Shown: piece after piece, positions 1-8,056 of the stretch
Layout of the letters: each line of letters opens with the position of its first letter
Numbering within the stretch: the first letter of the stretch is position 1
DNA from: Clostridia bacterium
Lineage (GTDB): Bacteria > Bacillota > DSM-521 > Neomoorellales > SLTJ01
Assembly (NCBI GenBank): GCA_004347685.1
Contig: SLTJ01000033.1
Location: 1-64,000, forward strand
Direction: 5' to 3'
Length of the DNA stretch: 64,000 nucleotides
The notes under the pieces: generated by a model
What the model saw: the letters and a program-made list of their open reading frames with translations, nothing else
Told to the model about the DNA's origin: nothing
Databases searched by the model: none
Position numbers and translations under genes: made by a program

Positions 1-154
1 TATCTACCAAGGCCACCTTGTCGTCCACTATCAGGTAAGCGTTATACGTGGTCCCGCGGTGGGTGGTATAAGCCGGACCGTGAAAATAGCGGATGTTCCA
101 GTCTACCGCTCCCACCCAGTAGATGCCCGGGGCCAGTTCTACCGGTTTGCCCAT
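1..154 (-). CDS. Flavodiiron protein (FprA-like), N-terminal fragment
   Basis: The gene runs off the left edge; only the first 51 codons are present. The protein begins [19 protein letters not shown] and goes on to [18 protein letters not shown], the characteristic start of the metallo-beta-lactamase-like domain of flavodiiron proteins. These cytoplasmic enzymes reduce O2 or NO to protect anaerobes. The diiron ligands and the flavodoxin domain lie outside the window, so the family call rests on the N-terminus only. The ATG at 152-154 follows a GGCGAGGTG ribosome binding site and a near-consensus promoter. Confidence 0.8.
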   Translation of the reverse strand, partial: MGKPVELAPGIYWVGAVDWNIRYFHGPAYTTHRGTTYNAYLIVDDKVALVD

Positions 155-187
155 AACTTTCACCTCGCCTATCACTTGGTCACCGTT

Positions 188-216
188 ATTGTACCCCTGC
201 AGGGAGATAATGTCAA
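188..216 (-). promoter_or_regulatory. Sigma-A promoter of the flavodiiron gene
   Basis: On the minus strand, TTGACA (216-211) is separated by 17 bp from TACAAT (193-188), a near-perfect vegetative promoter ending 34 bp before the start codon. Confidence 0.8.
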
Positions 217-335
217 CTTGTGCCAAACGGACATGATTTTTGTTATCCCATCTCTCTCCAGGTTATGGTTTGCTCAGGCTGATTCCGTGGCGCCGGTTCG
301 GCACCTGCCGTGGGCGTTTGGCGAGAATTTTTCCC

Positions 336-364
336 TTGCGTTTGCAGGAGTTTTATGGTGTAAT
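336..364 (+). promoter_or_regulatory. Possible promoter of the PLP decarboxylase
   Basis: TTGCGT, a 17-bp spacer and TGTAAT lie about 100 bp before the decarboxylase start. The match is only moderate. Apart from this and the divergent promoter, I see no coding sequence between 155 and 464. Confidence 0.35.
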
Positions 365-464
365 CTATGTGTTTCTCGGGCCGGAGGGGCGGCAGCAGGG
401 CGTCCAAGTTACCCCGCGCGACCCGGGGCCTCGTTCAGTAAACAGCGGAGGTCGAACGGAGCAG

Positions 465-1961
465 ATGAAATCGGTACAGAATAAGGCCCCTTTGTTTACC
501 GCCGTAAAGAATTACGTTGCGGCGGGGATAGTTCCCTTCCATGTCCCCGGGCACAAGCAGGGTCGCGGGTTGCCAGCGTTCCGGGAATATGTCGGGGAAG
601 CAACCATGGCCATGGATCTCACGTGCCTACCGTATATTGATAATCTCTGTAACCCAAGCGGGGTGATCAAGGAGGCCGAGGCCCTGGCCGCCGAGGCCTT
701 TGGGGCCGACCATGCCTTTTTCCTGGTTAACGGCACCACCTCCGGCATCCAGGCCATGATCCTTACTGTCTGCCAGCCGGGCGACAAGATAATCGTGCCC
801 CGCAACGCACACAAGTCGGTGTTGGGCGGCCTGATCATCAGCGGCGCGTGCCCGGTTTACGTCAACCCGGAAGTCAACCATGAGTTTGGCATTTCCATGG
901 GGATAACCCCCGAGGCGGTGGAGTGGGCGCTGCAGCAGCACCCTGACGCCCGGGCGGTTCTGGTGATCCACCCCAATTACTACGGCACTACTTCCGACCT
1001 GGCCGGTATCGTCCGCGTCAGCCATTCCTTTGGGGTGCCGGTGCTGGTGGATGAAGCCCACGGCGGCCATTTTGGCTTTCACCCCGACCTGCCGCCGTCG
1101 GCCATGGAGGTCGGGGCGGACATGGTGGCCAGCAGCACCCACAAGCTCCTGGGTTCCTTGACCCAGAGCTCCATGCTCCTGCTCCGGGAGGGCTTGATCA
1201 GCCCCAGCCGGCTAAAAGCGGTGCTGAACCTGACGCAGACCACCAGCCCTTCGTATCTGCTCCTTTGTTCCTTGGACGCGGCTCGGCAGCAGATGGCCAC
1301 GAGCGGCAGGGAGTTGCTGGATCAGGTGCTGGCCAGGGCGGCCTGGGTCCGGCAGGAACTGAGCTGTATTCCCGGGATAAATCTCCTGGACACCTCGGTG
1401 GCCGGAACCGCAGGGTGTAAGGAGCTTGATCTCACCAAGATCGTAGTTAACGTTCGTAACCTAGGTATATCGGGCTACCAGATGGAGAGTATCCTCCGCC
1501 AGCAGTACCGCCTGCAGGTGGAGCTCGCCGACCTCTACAATGTCCTCAACCTGATCACCATCGGTGACACCTGGGACACTGTAAAGCTTTTGGTGGAGGC
1601 CATTAAGGATATAGCTAGCCTCGGGTTTGACCAGAAGCTGGTAAAGCTCACCCCGCACCTGCCGCGGCTGCCCCAGGTGAGTGTGCTGCCCAGGGAGGCC
1701 TTTTACGGGGAAACTGTAACCGTGCCTTTGAGCGAAGCTGCCGGAGAGACTAGTGGGGAAATCATCACTGCTTACCCGCCCGGCATTCCCCTTATTTGTC
1801 CGGGCGAGACCATCACCCAGGAAATCATTGACTATATATGCTTCCTCAAGAAAGAAAATGCTGACCTCCAGGGGCTTGAGGATGAGACCTTTGAGCAGAT
1901 AAAGGTTCTGCGCCACGTGGAAGGTATTGGACATAATTTGATGGTAGGCGAAGCAGGATAG
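465..1961 (+). CDS. Orn/Lys/Arg decarboxylase-type PLP enzyme
   Basis: This is a 498-residue fold-type I PLP enzyme of the Orn/Lys/Arg decarboxylase family (SpeA/YaaO-like), which make polyamine precursors from basic amino acids. The family's substrate motif HVPGHKQG is near residue 26, the cofactor aspartate is in VLVDEAHGGHF near residue 196, and the PLP lysine is in SSTHKLLGSL near residue 227. A shorter C-terminal domain follows, as in the Gram-positive 480-500 residue form. The reading frame is open upstream, but ATG 465 gives the natural N-terminus and follows GGAGGT (447-452) and GGAG (458-461). Arginine or lysine as substrate cannot be decided from sequence. It is monocistronic as far as can be seen. 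Confidence 0.88.
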   Translation: MKSVQNKAPLFTAVKNYVAAGIVPFHVPGHKQGRGLPAFREYVGEATMAMDLTCLPYIDNLCNPSGVIKEAEALAAEAFGADHAFFLVNGTTSGIQAMILTVCQPGDKIIVPRNAHKSVLGGLIISGACPVYVNPEVNHEFGISMGITPEAVEWALQQHPDARAVLVIHPNYYGTTSDLAGIVRVSHSFGVPVLVDEAHGGHFGFHPDLPPSAMEVGADMVASSTHKLLGSLTQSSMLLLREGLISPSRLKAVLNLTQTTSPSYLLLCSLDAARQQMATSGRELLDQVLARAAWVRQELSCIPGINLLDTSVAGTAGCKELDLTKIVVNVRNLGISGYQMESILRQQYRLQVELADLYNVLNLITIGDTWDTVKLLVEAIKDIASLGFDQKLVKLTPHLPRLPQVSVLPREAFYGETVTVPLSEAAGETSGEIITAYPPGIPLICPGETITQEIIDYICFLKKENADLQGLEDETFEQIKVLRHVEGIGHNLMVGEAG

Positions 1962-1991
1962 TTGTGATTTTGTCCTTGACGGTGGTATAAT
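1962..1991 (+). promoter_or_regulatory. Promoter of the bifunctional nuclease gene
   Basis: TTGTGA (1962-1967), an 18-bp spacer and a perfect TATAAT (1986-1991) sit 45 bp before the predicted start, directly after the decarboxylase stop codon. Confidence 0.65.
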
Positions 1992-2036
1992 GTTGCTAAG
2001 CATTGGTAGGTCGAACTAATGAGGGAGGTGCGGAAG

Positions 2037-2516
2037 GTGATCTCAGTAACCGTAAAGGAGATTGCCCTGGATCAGGCCATGAATCCGGTGGTACTGTTGA
2101 TAGACGCGGAACAATCCAAAGTGCTGCCTATTTGGGTCGGGCCCTTTGAAGCCAGGGCCATAGCCTTGAGCCTCCAGGCAACCCCAGTACCCCGACCCAT
2201 GACCCATGACCTGATGAAGAACCTTTGCGACCAGTTAGGGGCGGAAGTCGCCAAGGTGGTGGTAAGCAACATATATGAGGGGACTTATTACGCGGAAATA
2301 TACCTGCAGCGCGGTGGAAAGGAAATGGTAATTGACGCCCGGCCAAGCGACGCCATCGCCTTGGCCCTGCGCACCGGGGCCAACCTGTACATTACCGAAG
2401 AAGTGGCGGCTTATGCCCTGGACCTGGAAGAGGTAGCCGATGAGGAAGAAAAGGAACTGCTGAAAAAGTGGCTAGCCGGGGAGCAGATGCAGGACGATAA
2501 CCAGTTGCTGCAGTGA
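2037..2516 (+). CDS. Bifunctional nuclease family protein (DUF151/BFN)
   Basis: The predicted protein has 159 residues and matches the bifunctional nuclease (DUF151) family over its whole length. Recognisable blocks are VLPIWVGPFEARAIAL, PRPMTHDLM, and IDARPSDAIALALR. Homologues are small cytoplasmic proteins with reported RNase/DNase activity in plants and unclear function in bacteria. A longer reading from ATG 2019 is possible, but GTG 2037 is preferred. It yields the family-typical start MISVTVKEIALD and lies 8 nt after GGAGG (2024-2028). It has its own promoter and terminator and appears monocistronic. Confidence 0.88.
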   Translation: MISVTVKEIALDQAMNPVVLLIDAEQSKVLPIWVGPFEARAIALSLQATPVPRPMTHDLMKNLCDQLGAEVAKVVVSNIYEGTYYAEIYLQRGGKEMVIDARPSDAIALALRTGANLYITEEVAAYALDLEEVADEEEKELLKKWLAGEQMQDDNQLLQ

Positions 2517-2521
2517 AACTC

Positions 2522-2562
2522 AGACCGGTGGTCGCCCATAAGGGCAACCGCCGGTCTTTGTT
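2522..2562 (+). terminator. Rho-independent terminator after the BFN gene
   Basis: AGACCGG and CCGGTCT enclose an inner stem formed by GGTCGCCC and GGGCAACC, with an ATAA loop. TTTGTTTTC follows. It lies between two convergent genes; on the minus strand the T-run is weak. Confidence 0.75.
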
Positions 2563-2564
2563 TT

Positions 2565-3323
2565 CTATTCCGCCACGGTGAAAGTCATACCGTCCCGGGC
2601 GGCGATTACCTTTATGCCCGTATCCTCCTGTAATCTCGCCGCTATTTCCCAGGGCCGGGCCTGCCAGACGTGCAGGCCGAAATGGGTGAGGATGGCCGTC
2701 TGCGGTTTAACTGCGGCGATTATTTCCCGGGCTTCAGGGACGGCCAGGTGGGGTATCCGGACGTTGCTCTCTAAGAGCAGGACCGAGATCACCAGGATGT
2801 CGCCGCGGTAGAAATTGGCCAGCTCCGGGAAATAGGCCGTGTCCGGGATATATGAAACCGTGTGGCCGGCCAGCATGAAATTGAAGCCGTAGGTTTCTAC
2901 GGCTCCGTGGTGGTGGCGCATGGAAGTGGCGAACGTAAGATCCCCCAAGCGGTAGGTTTGCCGCTCTTCCAGGCGGATTATTTCGTCAACGTACGGCCGC
3001 AGGTAGTGCAAAACTACCGGGTCTTCCTCCAGGGCATCATGGGGGGCGTAGACCGTTCCTTTTTTCCTGATCCCTCCTTGGGTCATGGCTTCGATCATAG
3101 CGTTGACGTCCCCGCAATGGTCCAGGTGACGGTGAGAGAGCATGATAGCGTCGAGGCTGGTGGGGTTTAACTTTTTCTTTTTGGCATGTACCAGGGCTCC
3201 CGGACCCGGGTCCAGGGAAATTCTTGTGCCGTCCAGATCGAACCAGAGACCGCCGGTGGCCAGCAATTGGCTGGCCAGCATCACCCGGGCCCCGCCGCTG
3301 CCGAGAAAGGTTAACTGGATCAT
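2565..3323 (-). CDS. MBL-fold metallo-hydrolase
   Basis: This 252-residue protein of the metallo-beta-lactamase superfamily begins MIQLTFLGSGGARV. It carries the metal motif SHRHLDHCGD at residues 63-72, a later SYIPDTAYF (aspartate ligand) and ILTHFGLH (histidine ligand). The layout resembles RNase Z/PhnP-like phosphodiesterase folds, but no substrate can be assigned. The ATG at 3321-3323 is 10 bp from the stop of the glycosyltransferase on the same strand, so the two genes form an operon. The open frame extends upstream into that gene, but the extension has no homology-like character. Confidence 0.82.
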   Translation of the reverse strand: MIQLTFLGSGGARVMLASQLLATGGLWFDLDGTRISLDPGPGALVHAKKKKLNPTSLDAIMLSHRHLDHCGDVNAMIEAMTQGGIRKKGTVYAPHDALEEDPVVLHYLRPYVDEIIRLEERQTYRLGDLTFATSMRHHHGAVETYGFNFMLAGHTVSYIPDTAYFPELANFYRGDILVISVLLLESNVRIPHLAVPEAREIIAAVKPQTAILTHFGLHVWQARPWEIAARLQEDTGIKVIAARDGMTFTVAE

Positions 3324-3333
3324 CGGGTTGTCC

Positions 3334-4782
3334 CTAGCGGCGGCGGGAATACATGGGCTGGGGGGCAAAGGTGCTTTCCCGGGTGCGCGGGGTCTTGATC
3401 CAGGCCTGAGGCTCCCGGTGCAGGAGGCGCAAGACCATCGCCGTGCTATAAGGCAAAGGGAAAAAAAAGCTGGCCACCGGCAGGAAAAAGAGTTGGGCCA
3501 GGGCCAGTACCTTGTCCCCCATACCCAGACACCCCTGCTGCCGATCCATGTAAGGGTTATAGCGGAAGAAGAGGTAAAAGGTAAACCCCAGATAAACAAT
3601 GGTGCTGGCCCGGAGCATGATGATCAGCCAGAGGGGAACGGAGTTGAGGCCTGCCGGCTGGTTGGCAGCTATGGGCGCCAGAAGAAAAGGTACAAAAACG
3701 GCGCTCTGGTAAAGGGTCCATTCGCCCTGTCCTTTAATGAACAGCCGCACTACCATAAGCCGCCGTCGTTTCTCCGGGTACTGCAGAGTGCGGCGGAATT
3801 TTTCCACCACCTGGAGGTGCCCGCTGGCCCACCGCAGTCGCTGGCGAAAGAAGGCCGAAATGGTCGCGGGGGTTTGTTCGGTACTGCAGCAGGGGAGGTA
3901 CTCCGGCCAGGCACTGGATTCCAGGAAAGCCCGCACCCCGATTTCCAGGTCTTCGGTGAAGGCCTGGGGGTCAAAGCCGCCGATATCTTTCAGAAGCCGG
4001 TGTTCGGCAAAGAAATTGGTCCCGCCGATAAAGGGGAGGCGCCGCATGAGATTGGGCAGGTACCATTCATGGGCGATGGCCTGATACAGGGCCGCCACCT
4101 TGGTTATCGGCCCCAACTGATAAAAATTACGTACCTGGAATACCGGCCCCTGCCACAGACGTACCCGGCCGCCGGAGACGAGCCAGCTATAGGCTACGTG
4201 TAACAGGACGTCAGGGTCAGGATGGCTTTCGGCATCGTAAAAACCGCAGAGCACCGTGCGCTCGTCAACAAATTGCAGGCCGTAGTTCAGAGCCCGCGCT
4301 TTGGTAGAAGGCACTTCGTGCCCAGTCTGGTCGCCGTGCAACCGCCCGTCAAAGTCGTAAGGTACGGCGACCTGCCTAATGGCCGGCCCGCCCCGCCCTT
4401 TATACTCCCTCTGCTTGGCCACGACTATTTCCTGGGTGGAAGGCGGCGGCAGCTCCCCCCGGCTGATGGCCGCAAGTTCCTTGGCATCGGTGACAACGAT
4501 TATCTCATAGCGGTTAGCAGGGTAGTTTAGGGTGGCCATATGGTCAATTGTATTAGCAATAACTTCGGCCTCGTTCCGGGCCGGGATCAAGATGGAAATG
4601 AAAGGAGGACTGGTGCGGCGCTCAGAGGATGTCTGCTCCAGGTCAGCGATGGTCAGTTTTGGTTTGCATCGCCAGTACCGGCAGTCAGCATAGTACTTCC
4701 ACAAGAAATACCTGAGAAAAAGGGCCAGAAAAGAGAAGTAGAGGATGATGCTTGCCATGTATGCTGGCGGTATAGATCCCAT
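3334..4782 (-). CDS. Membrane glycosyltransferase family 2
   Basis: This 482-residue processive-type GT2 enzyme has an N-terminal membrane segment (about residues 8-28), the GT-A core from ISILIPARNEAEV (62-74), a DAE nucleotide-sugar site (183-185), TEDLE (276-280) and QRLRW (314-318). Several membrane segments follow at the C-terminus. The TED and QxxRW pair is typical of the cellulose/hyaluronan synthase and BcsA-like clade. It probably builds a cell-envelope polysaccharide at the inner face of the membrane; the sugar is unknown. A clear promoter and a GGAGG ribosome binding site precede the ATG at 4782. It is co-transcribed with the downstream MBL-fold gene. Confidence 0.87.
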   Translation of the reverse strand: MGSIPPAYMASIILYFSFLALFLRYFLWKYYADCRYWRCKPKLTIADLEQTSSERRTSPPFISILIPARNEAEVIANTIDHMATLNYPANRYEIIVVTDAKELAAISRGELPPPSTQEIVVAKQREYKGRGGPAIRQVAVPYDFDGRLHGDQTGHEVPSTKARALNYGLQFVDERTVLCGFYDAESHPDPDVLLHVAYSWLVSGGRVRLWQGPVFQVRNFYQLGPITKVAALYQAIAHEWYLPNLMRRLPFIGGTNFFAEHRLLKDIGGFDPQAFTEDLEIGVRAFLESSAWPEYLPCCSTEQTPATISAFFRQRLRWASGHLQVVEKFRRTLQYPEKRRRLMVVRLFIKGQGEWTLYQSAVFVPFLLAPIAANQPAGLNSVPLWLIIMLRASTIVYLGFTFYLFFRYNPYMDRQQGCLGMGDKVLALAQLFFLPVASFFFPLPYSTAMVLRLLHREPQAWIKTPRTRESTFAPQPMYSRRR

Positions 4783-4801
4783 TTATCAAACCTCCGCGCC
4801 G

Positions 4802-4831
4802 ATTATAACACCAGCCCCCCCTGGATGTGAA
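4802..4831 (-). promoter_or_regulatory. Promoter of the glycosyltransferase-MBL operon
   Basis: On the minus strand TTCACA (4831-4826), an 18-bp spacer and TATAAT (4807-4802) precede a GGAGG ribosome binding site and the ATG at 4782. Confidence 0.7.
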
Positions 4832-4959
4832 TTTGCTGTGGGGAAGATATCTGAATTCCAGGCTTACCCAGCGCCGGTTTTATGGCCGGGAATCCTCCCC
4901 AAGCTCATGATGGCTCAATCATAGTCCTTGTTTCGCCCGCATATGATCATTTTTGTTGG

Positions 4960-5172
4960 TCACAGCTCCCGCACGTAAGCAATGGCGGGGATGCGGATGT
5001 GGTACATCCCCATGTCGGTTTGCACTAAGATATGGTCGGAAAACACTTCCCTCAGGGTTCCTTGGATTGTCCAGTGCATGGCTGCTACTTCTACCATATG
5101 GCCACGGAGCTGGCGCAGGTGGGCCAGGAATTCCGCCGTCATTATGGTGCTGGTGTAATTTTGTTCTTCCAT
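4960..5172 (-). CDS. Small DUF2642-like (YuzF-type) protein
   Basis: This 70-residue protein begins MEEQNYTSTIMTAEFLAHLR. Its C-terminal half, GTLREVFSDHILVQTDMGMYHIRIPAIAYV, has the short beta-rich pattern of DUF2642 proteins such as Bacillus YuzF, often linked to spores. The start is set by a strong GGGGGAGG 8 nt upstream of the ATG at 5170-5172; a longer reading lacks such a site. It is divergent from rplM, with about 60 bp before the rplM promoter. Function is unknown and the family assignment is moderate. Confidence 0.72.
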   Translation of the reverse strand: MEEQNYTSTIMTAEFLAHLRQLRGHMVEVAAMHWTIQGTLREVFSDHILVQTDMGMYHIRIPAIAYVREL

Positions 5173-5231
5173 AAGTATTGCCTCCCCCAGGTTTTTTCTA
5201 CCATCAGGATATGTTTTGGCCTGCTTTTTTG

Positions 5232-5261
5232 TTGACAAATGGCCGCTGCTTTGCTTACAAT
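5232..5261 (+). promoter_or_regulatory. Promoter of the rplM-rpsI operon
   Basis: A perfect TTGACA (5232-5237), an 18-bp spacer and TACAAT (5256-5261). The roughly 70-nt leader to the GTG at 5337 contains small inverted repeats and could be an L13-leader-type autoregulatory RNA; I could not confirm the fold. Confidence 0.82.
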
Positions 5262-5336
5262 ACACGTGTGCCGGTAAAACTTATGCTGGGCATAGCCACA
5301 ATGCATTCGGCAGTCAATTGCGGAGGAGGTGTGAAA

Positions 5337-5771
5337 GTGCATAGTTATATGGCCCGGCCGGAGGATCTGACCCGGTCGTGGTATATCATTGATGCCACTG
5401 ACAAGCCGTTAGGTCGGCTGGCGACCGAGGTGGCCTGTATCCTGCGGGGAAAACACAAACCTATCTTTACGCCCCATGTGGATACCGGGGACTATGTGAT
5501 AGTAATCAATGCGGCCAAGGTAAGATTGACGGGGAAGAAATTGCGGGACAAGGAGTATGTTCACCATTCCCGCTACCCGGGCGGCCTGAAGGTTACTTCC
5601 TACAAGGACCTAATGGCGAGGAATCCGGAGAAGGCGGTGGAGATAGCCGTTCGGGGGATGATTCCCCACAATTCCCTGGGTCGGAGCATGTTCAAGAAAT
5701 TGCACGTTTACCGCGGGGGAGATCACCCGCATCAGGCGCAAAAACCCCTGGTTTGGACGGGGAAGATATAA
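5337..5771 (+). CDS. rplM: 50S ribosomal protein L13
   Basis: Ribosomal protein L13 of the large subunit, 144 residues. Hallmarks are [39 protein letters not shown], and [19 protein letters not shown]. The start is GTG 5337, giving [16 protein letters not shown], which aligns with the usual Bacillota N-terminus; GGAGGAGGT (5322-5330) is the ribosome binding site. Longer upstream frames pass through the promoter and are not real. It forms the classical two-gene operon with rpsI, 14 bp downstream. Confidence 0.97.
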   Translation: MHSYMARPEDLTRSWYIIDATDKPLGRLATEVACILRGKHKPIFTPHVDTGDYVIVINAAKVRLTGKKLRDKEYVHHSRYPGGLKVTSYKDLMARNPEKAVEIAVRGMIPHNSLGRSMFKKLHVYRGGDHPHQAQKPLVWTGKI

Positions 5772-5785
5772 TTTAGGAGGCAATT

Positions 5786-6178
5786 ATGGCAGAGGTAAGG
5801 TATTATGGCACCGGGCGGCGGAAGGAAGCGGTGGCCCGCGTTCGGCTGGTGCCCGGCAGCGGCCAGATAATCATCAACAGCCGGCCGCTCGAACAATATT
5901 TCGGTCAGAAGACCCTGGAGCTGGCTGTGCGGCAACCCCTGGCAGTTACCAACACTGTGGGGCGGTTCGACGTCCTTGCCCGGGTGGAGGGTGGGGGCAT
6001 CAGCGGGCAGGCCGGGGCCGTGCAACTGGGCATCGCCAGGGCTCTGGTGGCCGCCGATGGGGGGCTGCGGCCGGTCCTGCGCCAGCGCGGCTTTTTGACC
6101 CGGGATCCGCGCATGAAGGAGAGAAGGAAGTACGGCTTGAAGAAAGCCCGCAAGGCGCCTCAGTTCTCCAAGCGTTAA
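5786..6178 (+). CDS. rpsI: 30S ribosomal protein S9
   Basis: Ribosomal protein S9 of the small subunit, 130 residues, with the family start [19 protein letters not shown] and the basic C-terminal tail [12 protein letters not shown] that reaches toward the P-site tRNA. ATG 5786 follows a TAGGAGGC ribosome binding site. It is the second gene of the rplM operon. No convincing terminator follows. Confidence 0.97.
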   Translation: MAEVRYYGTGRRKEAVARVRLVPGSGQIIINSRPLEQYFGQKTLELAVRQPLAVTNTVGRFDVLARVEGGGISGQAGAVQLGIARALVAADGGLRPVLRQRGFLTRDPRMKERRKYGLKKARKAPQFSKR

Positions 6179-6398
6179 CGGCCTGGCGCACGAACCTGGC
6201 AGCGAGGCGGAGTTTTTCGGCTGGCCCGACCGGGGGTGACCCGAAGACCGAAACCATCCGGCCACGGAGGGTGAATCCCCGGCCTTCGCGGCTCGTGACC
6301 AGCCGGCCTCATGTTGCCGGCCGGGTCCCTTGGGGCTGGAGATGTGTCGTCGGATCTCTTCCGCCCACGCCTGCGCCGGTCACCAGCCGGGCGGCCGT
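6179..6398. other. Non-coding GC-rich spacer
   Basis: The 370 bp between rpsI and the next gene hold no credible coding sequence. Its first part is GC-rich with short inverted repeats such as GCCGGC (about 6313-6327) and no recognisable riboswitch or RNA family. The last 140 bp are a copy of the dispersed repeat. Confidence 0.4.
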
Positions 6399-6540
6399 AG
6401 GTGCCTATCAGCCTGCGGCGTCACCATCAGAGGTATGAAAACGAGGCGGTGGCAGAGACGGGAGTTAAGATCAGGAATCGGCGCAGCCGGTTCCTACAAG
6501 TGTCCCACCTCCCACCTCTCGCCTCTATTTTCAGGGAAGG
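6399..6540 (+). repeat. Dispersed heptad repeat, copy 1
   Basis: This copy runs from about CTGCGGCGTCACCATCAGAG through the imperfect palindrome GGAATCGGC-GCA-GCCGGTTCC, then TACAAGTGTCCCACC, CCCACCT-like heptads and TATTTTCAGGG. The same order of blocks recurs at 41283-41402, 53668-53817 and inverted at 44567-44690. Its AGGG end lies just before the start of the downstream membrane protein. Confidence 0.75.
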
Positions 6541-6548
6541 TACCTGCC

Positions 6549-6905
6549 ATGGTGAGTATTTTCCTGCTTTTTTTCTTTCTGCTGCTGTTTTGGATTGCGA
6601 CCCGGGCATTGCTCTGGGTTTTTTACTACTTTATCATTTACCTCCTGGTCGCCCACCTGTCTTATCTGCTGTTGGGCAACGTGATAGATTTCAATGGCCC
6701 GATAAGTTTTTGGGTGAGCCGGGTTGTTTTTCTCCTGACGGCGTTCTGGCTGGGAGGGTGGCTGCGACGCCTGTTGGCAGGCAGCCCGTTCCTTTTTCTG
6801 CTTTTGGCGGTGTCCGCCATCCTCCTCATCTTGTTTTTCTGGTGGCAGCCCTTGCCATTGCGGTTTTTCTACTACCAGCCGCCGTTGCCAGGTGAGTACA
6901 TCTAG
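6549..6905 (+). CDS. Small integral membrane protein
   Basis: This 118-residue protein is almost entirely hydrophobic, with about four membrane segments: 3-25, 27-43, 52-68 and 78-96. It ends in a short polar tail. I do not recognise a family. The chosen start is ATG 6549 (GTG 6552 is an alternative), preceded by AGGGAAGG, whose first part is the end of the dispersed repeat. It is 57 bp upstream of the TPR gene on the same strand, so co-transcription is likely. The longer open frame upstream is repeat-derived. Confidence 0.6.
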   Translation: MVSIFLLFFFLLLFWIATRALLWVFYYFIIYLLVAHLSYLLLGNVIDFNGPISFWVSRVVFLLTAFWLGGWLRRLLAGSPFLFLLLAVSAILLILFFWWQPLPLRFFYYQPPLPGEYI

Positions 6906-6962
6906 GACCCTGTTGCAGGATTGCCGGAGGGGTAGGAGAATTTCCGGAGGCGGTAAGCGGAA

Positions 6963-7973
6963 GTGGCGGCCGACAAGGTGGAGATATTGGTACAGCAGGC
7001 CTGGAAGGCCTTGACCGCCAAGAAGTCGGCGGAGGCCGAGGCGATCTTGCGGCAGGGGTTGGAAGATTTCCCGGGTGACCAGGAGATCATGGCCACCTTG
7101 GCCGAGGTAAAGCTGCGCCAGCGGCACCTGGCCGAGGCCGGGCAACTGGCGGAAGCGGTGTTGCGGCAGCACCCGCAGCACGGGCAGGCCCTGTATGTCC
7201 TGGGGGAAATACACCGCCAGAAGAAGGAGTACGTCCAGGCCGTGGACTACCTGGAGGCGGCGGCGCGGGCCAGCCGGAGCTGGCGGTTTCGCCGGCAACT
7301 GGCCCAGGTTTACCTGGACATGGGCGAGGTGGCCAGTGCCCTGGAGGTGCTCCGGCGTCATCTGGAGGAACAACCTCAGGATACGGCGGCCCAGCGCCAG
7401 TATGCTTACGCATTGAAGAAACAAGGTGATAAGGAAGAGGCCCTGGAGCACCTGAATGTCCACTTGACGGAGCACGGCGAAGACAAGGAGGCCTACCGCG
7501 CCTACGTCCAGCTTGTTACCGAGGGGCGGCCCCCGGAACAGGTAGTACGGGAGGTGAGCCGGCTGCTGCGGCTGCCGGACCGGGCCGCCAACCCGCACCT
7601 ACACGTTATCCAAGCCGACGCCCTGTACCGTCTCGAGCGCTACGAGGAGGCCCTGCAAGCGGCCGAGGCGGCCCTGGCCCTGGCGCCGGACAACGCCAAG
7701 GCGCTGAAATGGGCTGGATTGAGTCTGTACCGGCTGCAAAGGTACGCCGAGGCTATCCGGTATCTCACGGCCTGTCTCGAGGCCGAACCCGGGGACAACG
7801 TGGCTCATAATACCCTGCGGTCCTGCTACAAGGCAACTGGCGACCTGGCGGCCGGGCTGTCTTTTCTCTATTCCCTGGCCGAGCGCTTTCCCGGGGTGGG
7901 GAGCCTTTGGACCCAGATCAGGCACATGAAGCAGGCGGCCGGAGCCGAACCCGAAGCCGGAAAAGGCCGGTAG
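6963..7973 (+). CDS. Tetratricopeptide repeat protein
   Basis: This 336-residue helical protein is built largely of TPR units. The 34-residue pattern is visible in AWKALTAKKSAEAEAILRQG, LAEAGQLAEAVLRQHPQHGQ, and YRLERYEEALQAAEAALALA followed by YRLQRYAEAIRYLTACLEAE. No signal peptide or catalytic domain is seen, so it is probably a cytoplasmic protein-protein scaffold. The start is GTG 6963 after GGAGGCGG, with a longish spacer. It is 84 bp upstream of the large ATPase and may be cotranscribed with it, but whether the two work together is unknown. Confidence 0.8.
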   Translation: MAADKVEILVQQAWKALTAKKSAEAEAILRQGLEDFPGDQEIMATLAEVKLRQRHLAEAGQLAEAVLRQHPQHGQALYVLGEIHRQKKEYVQAVDYLEAAARASRSWRFRRQLAQVYLDMGEVASALEVLRRHLEEQPQDTAAQRQYAYALKKQGDKEEALEHLNVHLTEHGEDKEAYRAYVQLVTEGRPPEQVVREVSRLLRLPDRAANPHLHVIQADALYRLERYEEALQAAEAALALAPDNAKALKWAGLSLYRLQRYAEAIRYLTACLEAEPGDNVAHNTLRSCYKATGDLAAGLSFLYSLAERFPGVGSLWTQIRHMKQAAGAEPEAGKGR

Positions 7974-8056
7974 GCAGTGTACCCGGTCAATTGGTCCGGG
8001 AAGTACACGGCCCGGGGTCGGGCGGCTCAACCATATCTTACCGGGGGTGTGCTGGA

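Noticed and set aside
240-464. N-terminal extension of the PLP decarboxylase frame
   Set aside because: The frame is open but crosses the promoter region and has no family-like sequence; ATG 465 has ribosome binding sites and the correct length.
2019-2036. ATG 2019 as start of the bifunctional nuclease gene
   Set aside because: The GGGAGGTG ribosome binding site lies downstream of this ATG and serves GTG 2037.
3142-4203. 353-codon plus-strand frame across the MBL-fold and glycosyltransferase genes
   Set aside because: Shadow of two clearly recognised minus-strand genes.
6179-6398. Structured RNA (cobalamin riboswitch or RNase P-like) after rpsI
   Set aside because: The region is GC-rich with short stems, but conserved core motifs of these RNAs are missing.
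6531-7598. 355-codon frame opposite the TPR gene
   Set aside because: Overlaps the membrane and TPR genes; sequence is low-complexity and unlike any family.
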